NCBI GenBank assembly: GCA_902786545.1
Contig: CADACU010000016.1
Coordinates: forward strand, 27,093-89,336
Length of the DNA: 62,244 nt
Origin: an uncultured Anaerovibrio sp.
Lineage (GTDB): Bacteria > Bacillota > Negativicutes > Selenomonadales > Selenomonadaceae
Reading direction: 5' to 3'
Below the pieces are notes generated by a model. The model did no database searches. It was not told the origin of the DNA and saw only the letters and a program-made list of their open reading frames with translations. Both the position numbers and the translations under genes were made by a program. Shown here piece by piece: positions 53,350 to 61,833 of this stretch; position 1 is the stretch's first letter; each line of letters opens with the position of its first letter.

Positions 53350-54141
53350 TTAGTCCATAAACTGATCCAAGCCCACAATAAGCCCTTTTCGGCCAATTAC
53401 TTTTTTGCAGGCCAGACAAACGCCTGGCATAAAGGACTCCCGGTTCAGGGAATCATGGCGAATAGACAGCGTCTGACCCAAACCACCGAAAATAACCTCC
53501 TGATGCGCCACATACCCCGGCAAGCGGACACTGTGAATATGCATACCATCCACATCTGCCCCCCGGGCACCGTCCACCTTCTCAGTCTCGGCCGGATTGC
53601 CCTGTTTATGGGCCTGACGAACCTCCGAAATCATCGCAGCGGTCTGCAGCGCCGTCCCAGACGGTGCATCCAGCTTCTTGTCGTGGTGAAGCTCAATTAT
53701 CTCCACCTCCGGCATATATTTGGCGGCCTGCTTTGCCATCAGCATCATCAATACAGCCCCAATGGCAAAATTAGGCGCAATGAACACTGGTGTATCATTG
53801 GCGGCAGACAAATCAGCCAATGCCTGTTTTTGCTCTGCCGAAAGGCCGGTAGTACCAATTACCGGGGCTACTTTATGCTTCAGTGCCAGACTGGCATTGC
53901 CAAATACCACATCCGGAATAGTGAAATCTACCATTACCTGTGGCTGGGCAGCTTCAATGGTAGCAGCCAAATCCTTCGTGTAGCTGACACCGCATTTACC
54001 AAACCCAACGACTTCACCGGCATCGCCCTCACCAACTATATCAACTGCACCGACCAGCTCCAGGTCCTTATCCTCAAGAACAGCCTTAACTACAGCCTGT
54101 CCCATACGGCCATAAGCACCGCTTACTAATACCTTTATCAC
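53350..54141 (-). CDS. dapB: 4-hydroxy-tetrahydrodipicolinate reductase
   Basis: 263 residues. GAYGRMGQAVVK for the nucleotide, DFTIPDV, EIIELHHDKKLDAPSGTAL with active-site His-His and Lys. Step in DAP/lysine synthesis, next to asd. Repeat copy C lies 24 bases upstream of its start. Confidence 0.95.
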   Translation of the reverse strand: MIKVLVSGAYGRMGQAVVKAVLEDKDLELVGAVDIVGEGDAGEVVGFGKCGVSYTKDLAATIEAAQPQVMVDFTIPDVVFGNASLALKHKVAPVIGTTGLSAEQKQALADLSAANDTPVFIAPNFAIGAVLMMLMAKQAAKYMPEVEIIELHHDKKLDAPSGTALQTAAMISEVRQAHKQGNPAETEKVDGARGADVDGMHIHSVRLPGYVAHQEVIFGGLGQTLSIRHDSLNRESFMPGVCLACKKVIGRKGLIVGLDQFMD

Positions 54142-54165
54142 AGACCAACGCCTCCATATTAAATG

Positions 54166-54336
54166 TTATAACGCCATTGTTCAAATTTTTCTTCTTTAAA
54201 AGAAAAATCTTCCAATTAGCGTTTCCTTTTCAGGACTAGCTTCGCGTCGCAACGAGGTGGGAGATATGCTCACCACCTGTTGTAGCTTGTTTTCACCCCC
54301 ACCTAAAGAGGATGAGGACATCTTCACCTCGTTATA
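54166..54336 (-). repeat. Dispersed structured repeat, copy C
   Basis: 171 bp in a 332-base gap. Ends TTATAACG...CGTTATA. Here the alternative stems read AACGAGGTGG, CCACCT and CACCTCGTT, paired changes relative to AGCT-type copy A. Copy D is its nearest relative. Confidence 0.85.
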
Positions 54337-54473
54337 GTGTCTATAGACACCTTTATAATAATAGCTTAAAATGGTGGTATAGGCAAGATTATTTTATGAT
54401 TTTTCCATTCTTATTGTACATTTGTCTATATATTAACAATACACTGTTACAGTTTTGAGAGGATGTTTATATT

Positions 54474-55262
54474 TTGAAAATCAATCTGCCCCAGCTCTAT
54501 TTCAGCAAGCTGATGCGGGCAATTACCGAATTTGAACTAATTGATAACCACGACCAGATTTTATTGGGCATATCCGGTGGCAAGGACAGTATTTTTCTGG
54601 CCTACGCCATGGCTATGATGAAGCAACGGCTTAAAAAACACTTTTCTTTAAAGGCGCTCACCATCAATCCGATGTTTTCGCCGGATTTCCCGGAAAAAGT
54701 TGAGCGAATCCGAAAATTTATGCGTGATCTGGAAATCCCCTTTGAAACTATTGATGTGGATATTGCCGGCACCATTGAAGCCCAGAACGGCAAAGAGCCT
54801 TGCTACACCTGTGCATTTTTTCGACGAGGGGCCGTAAATCGCTTTGCCAAGGAACAAGGCTGCAACAAGGTGGCCTATGCCCATCACCACGATGATGCAG
54901 TGGAGACCTTCTTTATGAGCCTGTTGTATTCCGGACAGCTCAATACATTCACTCCAAAAACTTATTTAGATAAAGTGGATATAACTGTTATCCGTCCCCT
55001 GGTATATTTCCGTGAACAGGAAATAATTGATGCCATTCAGTATCATGGCTTTACACCGGTGCCATCCCCCTGTCCCCACGACGGTCACACCATCCGGCAG
55101 ACAGTAAAGGAGCTTATCGCCGATATGGGAAAGGATAACCCCCAGCTATATTCTCATCTGGCTGCTGCCATGCGAAAAAACAATTTAGGTGAGCTGTGGC
55201 CTGCCAGCAAAAACCGCAAGGAAATGCAGAAAGCCTATTATAGCTATATGTATGGAAAATAA
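54474..55262 (+). CDS. TtcA/TilS-type PP-loop tRNA-thiolation ATPase
   Basis: 262 residues, starting at TTG with AGAGGA upstream. PP-loop GISGGKDSIF, CYTCAFFRRGAVNRFA with the C-x-x-C that holds an Fe-S cluster in TtcA-type enzymes, and AHHHDDAVETF. C-terminal CPHDGHTIRQTVKEL gives further Cys/His. It likely thiolates a tRNA base. Repeat copy C precedes it. Confidence 0.85.
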   Translation: MKINLPQLYFSKLMRAITEFELIDNHDQILLGISGGKDSIFLAYAMAMMKQRLKKHFSLKALTINPMFSPDFPEKVERIRKFMRDLEIPFETIDVDIAGTIEAQNGKEPCYTCAFFRRGAVNRFAKEQGCNKVAYAHHHDDAVETFFMSLLYSGQLNTFTPKTYLDKVDITVIRPLVYFREQEIIDAIQYHGFTPVPSPCPHDGHTIRQTVKELIADMGKDNPQLYSHLAAAMRKNNLGELWPASKNRKEMQKAYYSYMYGK

Positions 55263-55293
55263 ATGTAAAAAAACGCCAGTAAGCGTAGTATAG

Positions 55294-55390
55294 TGTAGAG
55301 ACCCCCATAAGTTAGACCAAGTATCTAACTTATGGGGGTCTTTTTATGGCAAAAAACAGTGCTGAATATAAACCTCGTCAACAACTATAA
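55294..55390 (+). mobile_element. Remnant left end of an IS3-family (IS150-like) element
   Basis: TGTAGAGACCCCCATAAGTTAGACC begins at 55294 and is typical of IS150-group ends; the same bases (GACCCCCATAAGTTAGA) pair with TCTAACTTATGGGGGTC, making a hairpin. At 55346 an ATG begins MAKNSAEYKPRQQL then TAA, the start of an orfA-like transposase. Everything after this is missing, so only about 97 bases remain. Confidence 0.65.
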
Positions 55391-55391
55391 A

Positions 55392-55907
55392 TCAGCTCTC
55401 CAACCGATTTTTAAGTGTCATAAAATACTCTCTGGCATTTTGCAGATCATTATCATCCGGGTGAGTCTTTCCGCCAGCCAGGCGTTTTATCCGGGCCTCA
55501 TTCATAGCATGGGGATGTCCTTCCGGGAACATCCTTTGCATCATATCAACCATTTTCTGGGAAACCGCTCCCTGACAAATAAACGATCCCACTACCTCAC
55601 AGCTTTCATCAAACTGTGCAACAATGTTTTCAATACACTTTTGAGCGTGCTCAGAATCTGGATATGCACCAAGAGTCGCAAATATGGCCACCTTTTTGTT
55701 GCGCAGACTTTTTATAAAATCAGCCGCTTTTTTATCTGCGTTCCCTCGGTCAATCCAAGTCCCCACCACTACCAGATCATAGTCAGAAACATCAGGATTT
55801 TCCTCGACCTTTACGGCTTCCATTTTCTCATCCAAGGCATAGGCCACGGTACCAGCCACCTTCAGTGTGTTACCGGTACGACTTGAAACTACTACAATAC
55901 TTTTCAT
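55392..55907 (-). CDS. Flavodoxin-like protein
   Basis: 171 residues. The FMN phosphate-loop SSRTGNTLKVA at the start, then GTWIDRGNADKKAADF and GAYPDSEHAQKCIEN. It would carry electrons with FMN when iron is low. The start at 55907 has GGGAGG 6 bases upstream. A near-consensus Fur box lies 50 bases upstream, so iron control is likely. Confidence 0.85.
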   Translation of the reverse strand: MKSIVVVSSRTGNTLKVAGTVAYALDEKMEAVKVEENPDVSDYDLVVVGTWIDRGNADKKAADFIKSLRNKKVAIFATLGAYPDSEHAQKCIENIVAQFDESCEVVGSFICQGAVSQKMVDMMQRMFPEGHPHAMNEARIKRLAGGKTHPDDNDLQNAREYFMTLKNRLES

Positions 55908-55956
55908 ATCATTCCTCCCAAAATATAAGGGGCTAAACAAATTAGCCCCATTAGTC

Positions 55957-55975
55957 GATAATGATTATCATTACA
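55957..55975 (-). promoter_or_regulatory. Fur box upstream of the flavodoxin gene
   Basis: GATAATGATTATCATTACA matches 16 of 19 positions of the E. coli Fur consensus. It sits between the flavodoxin start and the next gene's stop, so it can only control the flavodoxin. Confidence 0.8.
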
Positions 55976-56005
55976 TACCGATATTATCATTTTGTAAATA
56001 AAGTG

Positions 56006-57271
56006 TCAAGTAGATTTCAAGCGGTCATAATGCAGTCTAGCTTGTTCATTGCCGGGCTCAAGCTCTTTGGCTCTACTAATATCCTGAAGGGCCTGGGCCT
56101 TGTTCCCCATTTGTTCATAGGTAAGCCCCCGGTAAAGATAAGCCTCGCCATAAGCATCATCCATGCTGATGGACTTTTCTAACAGCTCCATAGCCCGGTT
56201 ATAATCACCGGTGCCCAGATAAATTGCCCCTAAAACACAATAATCATATTTCTTTGGTTTATTATTGGACATTTCCTTCTGTACATTTCGTAAAGCATCC
56301 TCATATTGTTCCATGGCCAGATAGGTTCTGGCTATATAGCGATATAGACCCGTAAATTTAGGATTTAGGCGAATGACCTTATTGTAGTTTTCCATAGCCT
56401 TATCATAATCATGGTATATATCATTGTAGAGTATACCCAGGTTACAATAGCCATAGTCATAGGCTGGATTTATCTGTACAGAGGTTTCAAAGCATTCACG
56501 GGCTTTTTCATAATCCTGTAATACATCTTTATAGATTATTCCCAGATTGTTATATGCCGAAATAAACCGGGGATCATAGCTGAGTGCCTTTTGATAACAT
56601 TCAATAGCATTGGAATAATCCTCATTATTATCATAATCAACGCCATCATTATAAGCCAGCTTCGCCATTGCCGTGTTGTATGTAGACGAAGACGAGGTAT
56701 ATGGCTCATTTCTCATAAATTTATCCTTTAGCTGCTTCATACGAAAGCGGATATTTTGTTTTTCCGTTTCGTTATAAGCCCGAGCATATTTATGCTTCAA
56801 TTCATCCATTTCCCGTACCAGGCGGTCACGCTCCTCGCTTTTTTGCCGGCTTTTCTGTATAGACTCAAATGAAGTATGCTGAAAGTCGCTGGTATCCACC
56901 ACCGCAACCAGATGACAATAATACATGGTCCCCCGCCCACTGGTTGAGCTAGTATATTGTGGCAACCCCTGAACGCGTATTACACTGGCGGCGTAGCTGC
57001 GTAATTCCGAAAAGGTCAGCTGATCAAGAAACAATTCCGATGAACTGTCAACAAAAATTGCAGCCTGTTCACTGGCACTTTGCAACGCCTCATACCTGGC
57101 CCGTTCTTTAGCCAGTGCTTCATCTTCAAGATCATTGTTCATCAGGAAGTAAGTGCCATCCCCCTCCACCTGATGGCGTTGGGCAAATGCTATTGTTGAA
57201 AGAAATAATGGCAAAAACAGGACTATTCCCATGACTAATATGTTCTTATTCAGCACAGTTAAGCTTTTCAT
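56006..57271 (-). CDS. TPR-repeat exported protein
   Basis: 421 residues. A signal peptide (KNILVMGIVLFLPLFLSTIAFA), an N-terminal domain with charged helices (about 35-195), then about six TPR repeats from residue 200 (AMAKLAYNDGVDYDNNED, ISAYNNLGIIYKDVLQDYE, YDYGYCNLGILYNDIYHDYD and so on). It is likely a periplasmic scaffold. Repeat copy D lies 20 bases upstream of its start. Confidence 0.85.
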   Translation of the reverse strand: MKSLTVLNKNILVMGIVLFLPLFLSTIAFAQRHQVEGDGTYFLMNNDLEDEALAKERARYEALQSASEQAAIFVDSSSELFLDQLTFSELRSYAASVIRVQGLPQYTSSTSGRGTMYYCHLVAVVDTSDFQHTSFESIQKSRQKSEERDRLVREMDELKHKYARAYNETEKQNIRFRMKQLKDKFMRNEPYTSSSSTYNTAMAKLAYNDGVDYDNNEDYSNAIECYQKALSYDPRFISAYNNLGIIYKDVLQDYEKARECFETSVQINPAYDYGYCNLGILYNDIYHDYDKAMENYNKVIRLNPKFTGLYRYIARTYLAMEQYEDALRNVQKEMSNNKPKKYDYCVLGAIYLGTGDYNRAMELLEKSISMDDAYGEAYLYRGLTYEQMGNKAQALQDISRAKELEPGNEQARLHYDRLKST

Positions 57272-57291
57272 TTAACACACCTCTATTTCCT

Positions 57292-57462
57292 TTATAACGC
57301 CATTGTTCAAATTTTTCTTCTTTAGAAGAAAAATCTTCCAATTAGCGTTTTCCTTTCAGGACTAGCTTCGCGTCGCAACGAGGTGGGAGATATGCTCACC
57401 ACCTGTTGAAGTTTGTTTTCACCCCCACCTAAAGAGGAAGGGGACAGCTTCACCTCGTTATA
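57292..57462 (-). repeat. Dispersed structured repeat, copy D
   Basis: 171 bp in a 400-base gap between the TPR gene and 57672. Near-identical to copy C, including the AACGAGGTGG / CCACCT / CACCTCGTT set. In the remaining ~200 bases I see only an AT-rich stretch. Confidence 0.85.
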
Positions 57463-57671
57463 TTTAACTCTGTGATTTTATAATATTCCCTCTTTTTTTA
57501 TTTGGCAATAAAATTACTAAAAAAGGAATATGGATTTTTTTGTAGAAAAGAATATATAGGAATTTTTTAGTTACCTAAAAGGCTAGGTTGGTATCTGGGG
57601 TAGGCTATTGCAGGTAAATACAGAGAAGCGTCAATAATTTGTTGTTTCTATTTTAAAGGAGGAATTTGCTT

Positions 57672-58034
57672 ATGAGAAAATTTAGCTTGCACAAATTATT
57701 TTTGGCTTTTGTTATGGTTTTAGGTTTGACCGTATTGGGTTCTTCCACAGCAGATGCCAAAGCTTTATCCCTGGTTAATAATACCGGTTCTACGATTGTA
57801 GTGTTAAATTGCTCACCTACTATCAGCAATCAGTGGTATGAAGATGTACTTGGCAATTCTGTTTGGGAAAACGGTACAACCGTTACCTTGGATTTTGACC
57901 GTTGGGCACTGTGTGAAACTTGGGATTTCAAGGTTCATTACAGCAATGGTGGTTCTGAGGATTGGCGTAATGTTAATGTAAATAATGTAAATACCATCAT
58001 TTTAGAGCCAAATGGTGTAAATACTTACCTATAA
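57672..58034 (+). CDS. Small secreted protein
   Basis: 120 residues. A signal peptide (MRKFSLHKLFLAFVMVLGLTVLG...ADA) and a beta-rich mature part (ALSLVNNTGSTIVVLNCSP, then WRNVNVNNVNTIILEPNG). Two Cys could form a disulfide. The start has AAAGGAGG 9 bases upstream; an in-frame TTG at 57666 is a weaker choice. The terminator at 58130 follows. Function not recognised. Confidence 0.75.
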   Translation: MRKFSLHKLFLAFVMVLGLTVLGSSTADAKALSLVNNTGSTIVVLNCSPTISNQWYEDVLGNSVWENGTTVTLDFDRWALCETWDFKVHYSNGGSEDWRNVNVNNVNTIILEPNGVNTYL

Positions 58035-58129
58035 TTCAGAAGCATAACCAGCCATGTCTATCCTGTTTCCTATATTAGGAACACTCAGCTAATACCCCCA
58101 AAACAAGATAATCTTGAATTAAACCAAAG

Positions 58130-58160
58130 AAGCCCTTCTCATATAAGAGAAGGGCTTTTT
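58130..58160 (+). terminator. Terminator of the 57672 gene
   Basis: AAGCCCTTCTC / GAGAAGGGCTT with a 6-base loop, then TTT. Confidence 0.85.
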
Positions 58161-58210
58161 ATGTATTATGCGTATGTCATCTACAGTAACCAATATTTGT
58201 TACGATATAT

Positions 58211-58444
58211 TTAACCAATATTTACGGTAGTTGGTCCTCCAGTGTCCTTTATCACCACCGGAGAACCAATATTTACAGTACCTGGATTGTTGTTGACAGT
58301 ATTTTCCTGAATAACATCACTTATATTATCGCCAGACTCATTGTTCTGCTGAGTACCTTCATTGCTACTGTTGTTTTGCTCGGTTCCACCTGTTATATTA
58401 TCCAGGCTATCCAAATCCAGTTCCCATTTTCCTTTTGTGCTCAT
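58211..58444 (-). CDS. GG-leader Asn/Gln-rich peptide (77 aa), copy of 19458
   Basis: The same 77-residue layout as the 19458 gene, with 66 identical residues: leader ending DLDSLDNITGG, core EQNNSSNEGTQQNNESGDN, then a VNIGSPVVIKDTGG tail. The start at 58444 has GGGGGAG 6 bases upstream. It is the second gene of the duplicated segment and ends the pair. Changes (for example R7W, N27S) are scattered, so it is not a decayed copy. Confidence 0.75.
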   Translation of the reverse strand: MSTKGKWELDLDSLDNITGGTEQNNSSNEGTQQNNESGDNISDVIQENTVNNNPGTVNIGSPVVIKDTGGPTTVNIG

Positions 58445-58468
58445 GGCAATCTCCCCCATCCCACAGGA

Positions 58469-58723
58469 CTATTTATTTACCGTCATATCCCTTACAGTGT
58501 TAGGACCTGATATGTTGTTTTGCTGAGCACCGTTATTATTACTGTTGTTCTGCCCTCCAGAAGCACCACCACCGGAGCCGCTGTCGGAATCACCACTGGA
58601 GCCACCACCATTTAGTAACTGATTGGCAACATCCACTATCTGTGGTACAAACTTTTCCCAACCACCGCCAGCAACCTTATCCATAGCCTCGTTTTGGAGT
58701 TCTCTCTTTTTGTTATCAGTCAT
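58469..58723 (-). CDS. GG-leader Asn/Gln-rich peptide (84 aa), copy of 19716
   Basis: The same layout as the 19716 gene: leader ending LQNEAMDKVAGG, a helix WEKFVPQIVDVANQLLNGG, a shortened Gly/Ser linker and QNNSNNNGAQQNNISGPN. The start at 58723 has an AAAGGGG-type SD and matches the paralog; an ATG at 58762 is in frame but not favoured. The linker is three residues shorter and the C-terminus differs (TVRDMTVNK). Confidence 0.75.
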   Translation of the reverse strand: MTDNKKRELQNEAMDKVAGGGWEKFVPQIVDVANQLLNGGGSSGDSDSGSGGGASGGQNNSNNNGAQQNNISGPNTVRDMTVNK

Positions 58724-58789
58724 TTTAAACAGCCCCTTTCTTTTTTTTGTTGATTTTATCATCTTGCATTTTTGCTTTCTTGACTATAC

Positions 58790-58816
58790 ATACGATTTAT
58801 CAGTACAAATATTACA
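58790..58816 (-). promoter_or_regulatory. ECF-sigma-like promoter of the duplicated pair
   Basis: Minus strand: TGTAATA, 15 bases, CGTAT. The spacer differs at several bases from that at 20047 but the -35, -10 and spacing are kept, although the region is a duplicate. Confidence 0.7.
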
Positions 58817-59091
58817 AATATATTAAACTTTTTTAACCATCATCCAGAATAGAAAGATGAGTTATTTTTGCCCCATCATTCAACTAAGGAGGCTGTATAG
58901 ATTGTTGTTTTATAGTATTTGTGCAGTAATTTAATAAACATTGGATTCTTGCCGGAGAACCTGATTTTTAGAAAAATTGTTGGTAAGAAATGCCATATAA
59001 TGGTACAATTTCAACAAACATAGGAAATGGTTGTGCCGGTAGCACTGAGGAGCGTGTTGGTGATCAGCTATGCCAGAGAGGATTATGCTGT

Positions 59092-59583
59092 ATGAAAATT
59101 TCTTGGCTAAAGGCAATTCTATTATTCCCCTTTAATATAACTGTCATAATACCAACCCTGCTGTTATGGTATACAGATTATCAATGGTTCATTCCAGCAC
59201 CATCGCAAATTGTCATAAGCATTATATTATTCGGTGGCGGCTCGTATTTATTCATTAAAACCGCACTGCTTTTCCATAATGAAGGCCAAGGAACCCTTTC
59301 GCCTTTAGAACCACCTAAACGGCTAATTATTAAAGGTCCCTATAAAAAAGTTCGTAATCCTATGCTATTAGGAATCCTGTTTTTACTTTTATCAGAGGTT
59401 GTTTTTTTCAGCAGTAGTTATATTTTTATATATACTATTATCTTTTTCTTTATCAATTGTATTTACTTTAAAACTGTGGAAGAAAAGAAGCTAATTAAAC
59501 GCTTTGGTCAGGATTACATCGCATACAGGAACAGTGTTCCCATGTGGCTGCCTAATTTACACGATAAAAGCAAGATGAAATAA
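59092..59583 (+). CDS. Isoprenylcysteine carboxyl methyltransferase-family membrane protein
   Basis: 163 residues, about four membrane helices. The C-terminal motif GPYKKVRNPMLLGILFLLL and EEKKLIKRFGQDYIAYRNSVPMWLP is the ICMT/PEMT family signature. It would methylate a small acceptor at the membrane; substrate unknown. The start at 59092 is chosen as the first ATG giving a matched N-terminus. It follows the cargo-peptide duplicate; no shared function is shown. Confidence 0.78.
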   Translation: MKISWLKAILLFPFNITVIIPTLLLWYTDYQWFIPAPSQIVISIILFGGGSYLFIKTALLFHNEGQGTLSPLEPPKRLIIKGPYKKVRNPMLLGILFLLLSEVVFFSSSYIFIYTIIFFFINCIYFKTVEEKKLIKRFGQDYIAYRNSVPMWLPNLHDKSKMK

Positions 59584-59718
59584 TGTCCATATATTCCAAA
59601 ACTACCCTCCAAAAATGAGGTGCCCCCTCGTTCAACTTCATTGCTAAATAAGCCTTCCCCTCTGGGGAAGCACCTACAGGCACTAGGAGCAAAGCTCCGT
59701 CGGTGGCGCGATGCGCTC

Positions 59719-59841
59719 GGATGAGGTCCAACCCAACGGGCCTTTTTCGCGGGTCCTGTTTAAGCCTTCCCCTATGGGGAAGGGGGACCGTCGAAGACGG
59801 TGGATGAGGTCCAACCCAACGGGCCTTTTTCGCGGGTCCTG
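59719..59841. repeat. Pair of 40-bp perfect direct repeats
   Basis: GGATGAGGTCCAACCCAACG followed by GGCCTTTTTCGCGGGTCCTG occurs identically at 59719-59758 and 59802-59841, 83 bases apart. They lie in the repeat-rich region near AAGCCTTCCCC hairpin units. Confidence 0.9.
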
Positions 59842-60130
59842 CCATGGGATGTTCCATTCCTGCGCTTCACACAGTGTCACATCAATTTGGCAGCAGGCTT
59901 CGATGAAGGAACGACGGTGAAAGTGCGTCCGTCAGAAACCTCACGGCGGCGCAAATAGACTTTGTGCTGATGTGGCATGTGACTACGCTTATCCATGGAA
60001 TCATCTACATGTCACCCGCGGATTTCCCTGCGGTCCGTTTAGGCAGAGTCTGTATATGGGCAAGTGGCGATACTAAATTGGGCGGGGGCGACAGGCAACT
60101 GCCCCCGCCTGATAAGATTTCCCCTTATGG

Positions 60131-60166
60131 GTTGAACGATGCACCATTTTTGCCCCCTCGTTCAAC
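60131..60166 (+). repeat. 36-bp palindromic repeat, copy 1
   Basis: GTTGAACGA and TCGTTCAAC are 9-bp inverted arms around TGCACCATTTTTGCCCCC. Identical copies are at 60292 and 62009. Confidence 0.9.
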
Positions 60167-60291
60167 ATTATTGACGCCAAACAATTTATCATGTATACTT
60201 TGGAGTGGAAACGGATTCCCAACAAAATTTGAGGGCCTGGATTCGTTCAGGAGGCTCGTGTTGGACCCGTTTTTTTCATTCAGGTATTTAT

Positions 60292-60327
60292 GTTGAACGA
60301 TGCACCATTTTTGCCCCCTCGTTCAAC
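60292..60327 (+). repeat. 36-bp palindromic repeat, copy 2
   Basis: Identical to copy 1, 125 bases after it, upstream of the 60483 protease gene. Confidence 0.9.
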
Positions 60328-60482
60328 CAAAAGTTCATTTTAGATTGTTTTATACAAATACTCCATTTGAATATATTTTTTCTTTTTGTATTTCTATGTT
60401 GGTTTTGATTTCTAAAGTACCACCTTTTGCAATTTTTGTTAAGAGTTCTTTGATGAAAATAATGTAATAGGAGATGATTTGT

Positions 60483-61712
60483 TTGAATATCCGTAAATTT
60501 ATATTAACTTTTGCTTTAGGCATAACATTGACTTTTACCCCTACTATTTCAGAAGCATATGTATTTAATGACAGTCAAGAACATATTTTGGGTGAAATGA
60601 TAGCAAGTGAATATGAAGCTTCTTCTCATTCTTGGCATAATGAGTATCTTAATTGCATTAAAGATGAATTAATTAGTCATAATCCCTCAAAACTTAATGT
60701 TAATGATGGAAGACATACCCGTTATTTGTATCCAGTTAAAGAATCTGCACAACAGGGCTTAGATGCATTAACAATTCCTTCGGGAAGAACCTATATAACT
60801 ACTCAAATGATTGATTTCGTTTTTACAATTCCTTCTACGGGGGAAACTAATTTCAGACAACAAGGTATTAGAAACGGCATTAATCTATATCAGCGTTCTA
60901 TGATGGGTGCTATTCTTGCTCATGAATTTTCTCATTGGTATAATCGTGACTTCCAAAGAAAGATTGATACTCTTTATGGAGAAGAAGGAATGACTAAACT
61001 TATTGGAACATCACATGAAGCAACCAGAGATAATTTAATTACTATTATGACTGATATTACTCAAAATCAAACTGCTCCTAATGCTCGTTTTTCTGTTGAA
61101 AACGAATATTTGGCAGACAAGCAAGCTGTTGAATTTATAAATAATTGTCAACAGATTTCTGTAGGAAGCCTTATTTCTTTCCTTTATCGTTTGCAGATGA
61201 ATGAAAATAAGTATGTTGTAGCAGGAGTTAATGATAAACACGTAGTTTTGAAAGAAGACTATAACCCTCACCCAGATACTGCAGAAAGAATTAGAAGATT
61301 AGAAAATCAAGTTTCTCAGATGTCTAATGGTAGAGTTGTTTTCTCAAATAAAAAATTCTACTTAGATGGTAAGCTATTTATGGGGACAGGTACTTTAAGT
61401 GCAACTAATGAAGGTTCTTCTCTTGATAGAACTTATTATGTTGCAGGGGAAGTCGCTAATTTAATTAGAGAAAATTCTTTTGGTAGAATTCGTCTTCGTC
61501 CTATTAATGACAATGTAGATGAAAACAATCCAAATACTACCGATTATTATTTAATTTATGATTCTGCTTCAAGTAATAGAGCACGAGTACTTGATAAGGT
61601 TTATTTAGAGCCAAAAGAAGCTCTTTATATTCGAGGTGAATTAGATACTCCTAACGGTTATAATTTCTCAGACGATGCCAAATTAGTAAAAGCTATTGCT
61701 TATTTAAAATAA
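60483..61712 (+). CDS. Secreted M48-like metalloprotease
   Basis: About 409 residues, starting at TTG with AGGAG 8 bases upstream; the earlier ATG at 60474 is inside the SD. Signal peptide LNIRKFILTFALGITLTF...EA. Zinc motif AHEFSHW at about 145, and ENEYLADKQAVEF with the third ligand; then PDTAERIRRLEN as in M48-type proteases. It is AT-rich compared with its neighbours and flanked by palindromic repeats, so may be acquired. Both it and the 30678 gene are secreted M48 types but are not close paralogs. Confidence 0.78.
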   Translation: MNIRKFILTFALGITLTFTPTISEAYVFNDSQEHILGEMIASEYEASSHSWHNEYLNCIKDELISHNPSKLNVNDGRHTRYLYPVKESAQQGLDALTIPSGRTYITTQMIDFVFTIPSTGETNFRQQGIRNGINLYQRSMMGAILAHEFSHWYNRDFQRKIDTLYGEEGMTKLIGTSHEATRDNLITIMTDITQNQTAPNARFSVENEYLADKQAVEFINNCQQISVGSLISFLYRLQMNENKYVVAGVNDKHVVLKEDYNPHPDTAERIRRLENQVSQMSNGRVVFSNKKFYLDGKLFMGTGTLSATNEGSSLDRTYYVAGEVANLIRENSFGRIRLRPINDNVDENNPNTTDYYLIYDSASSNRARVLDKVYLEPKEALYIRGELDTPNGYNFSDDAKLVKAIAYLK

Positions 61713-61718
61713 CAAAAA

Positions 61719-61765
61719 GGGCTGTCGCATTTGATGTTTTTCATCAAAGCGGCAGCCTAATTTTG
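61719..61765 (+). terminator. Terminator of the 60483 protease gene
   Basis: GGCTGTCGCATTTGATG / CATCAAAGCGGCAGCC with a TTTTT loop, 7 bases past the stop. Confidence 0.8.
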
Positions 61766-61833
61766 TGCAGATTATTCCTTTATTTGCAACCATAAAAGTT
61801 AGTCGATTTATTTTTGAACACAACAAAACACCG

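Larger units (their letters stand above)
58211..58846 (-). repeat. Duplicated segment of the cargo-peptide region (second copy)
   Basis: This segment corresponds to 19458-20103: two peptide genes, the intergenic promoter region (shared block TTGACTATACATACGATTT) and the last codons of the adaptor gene (LDDG and its stop). The adaptor's remainder and the last two cargo genes are not copied. No transposase or direct repeats flank it. Confidence 0.8.
59584..60482. repeat. Non-coding repeat-rich region (about 0.9 kb)
   Basis: No gene is supported. It holds the 40-bp direct repeats, a half-palindrome CCCCCTCGTTCAAC at about 59620-59633, two AAGCCTTCCCCTNTGGGGAAG hairpin units (about 59651 and 59762), a GGCGGGGGC / GCCCCCGCC hairpin at 60081-60109 and two 36-bp palindromes. 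GC and repeat type differ from the flanking genes. Confidence 0.75.

Noticed and set aside
6233-57462. Insertion sequences from the TTATAACG-ended repeats
   Set aside because: Too short for a transposase, no ORF within; better described as structured dispersed repeats.
59719-60296. ORFs in the repeat-rich region
   Set aside because: They run through hairpin and direct repeats, have no SD or family features and vary between frames.
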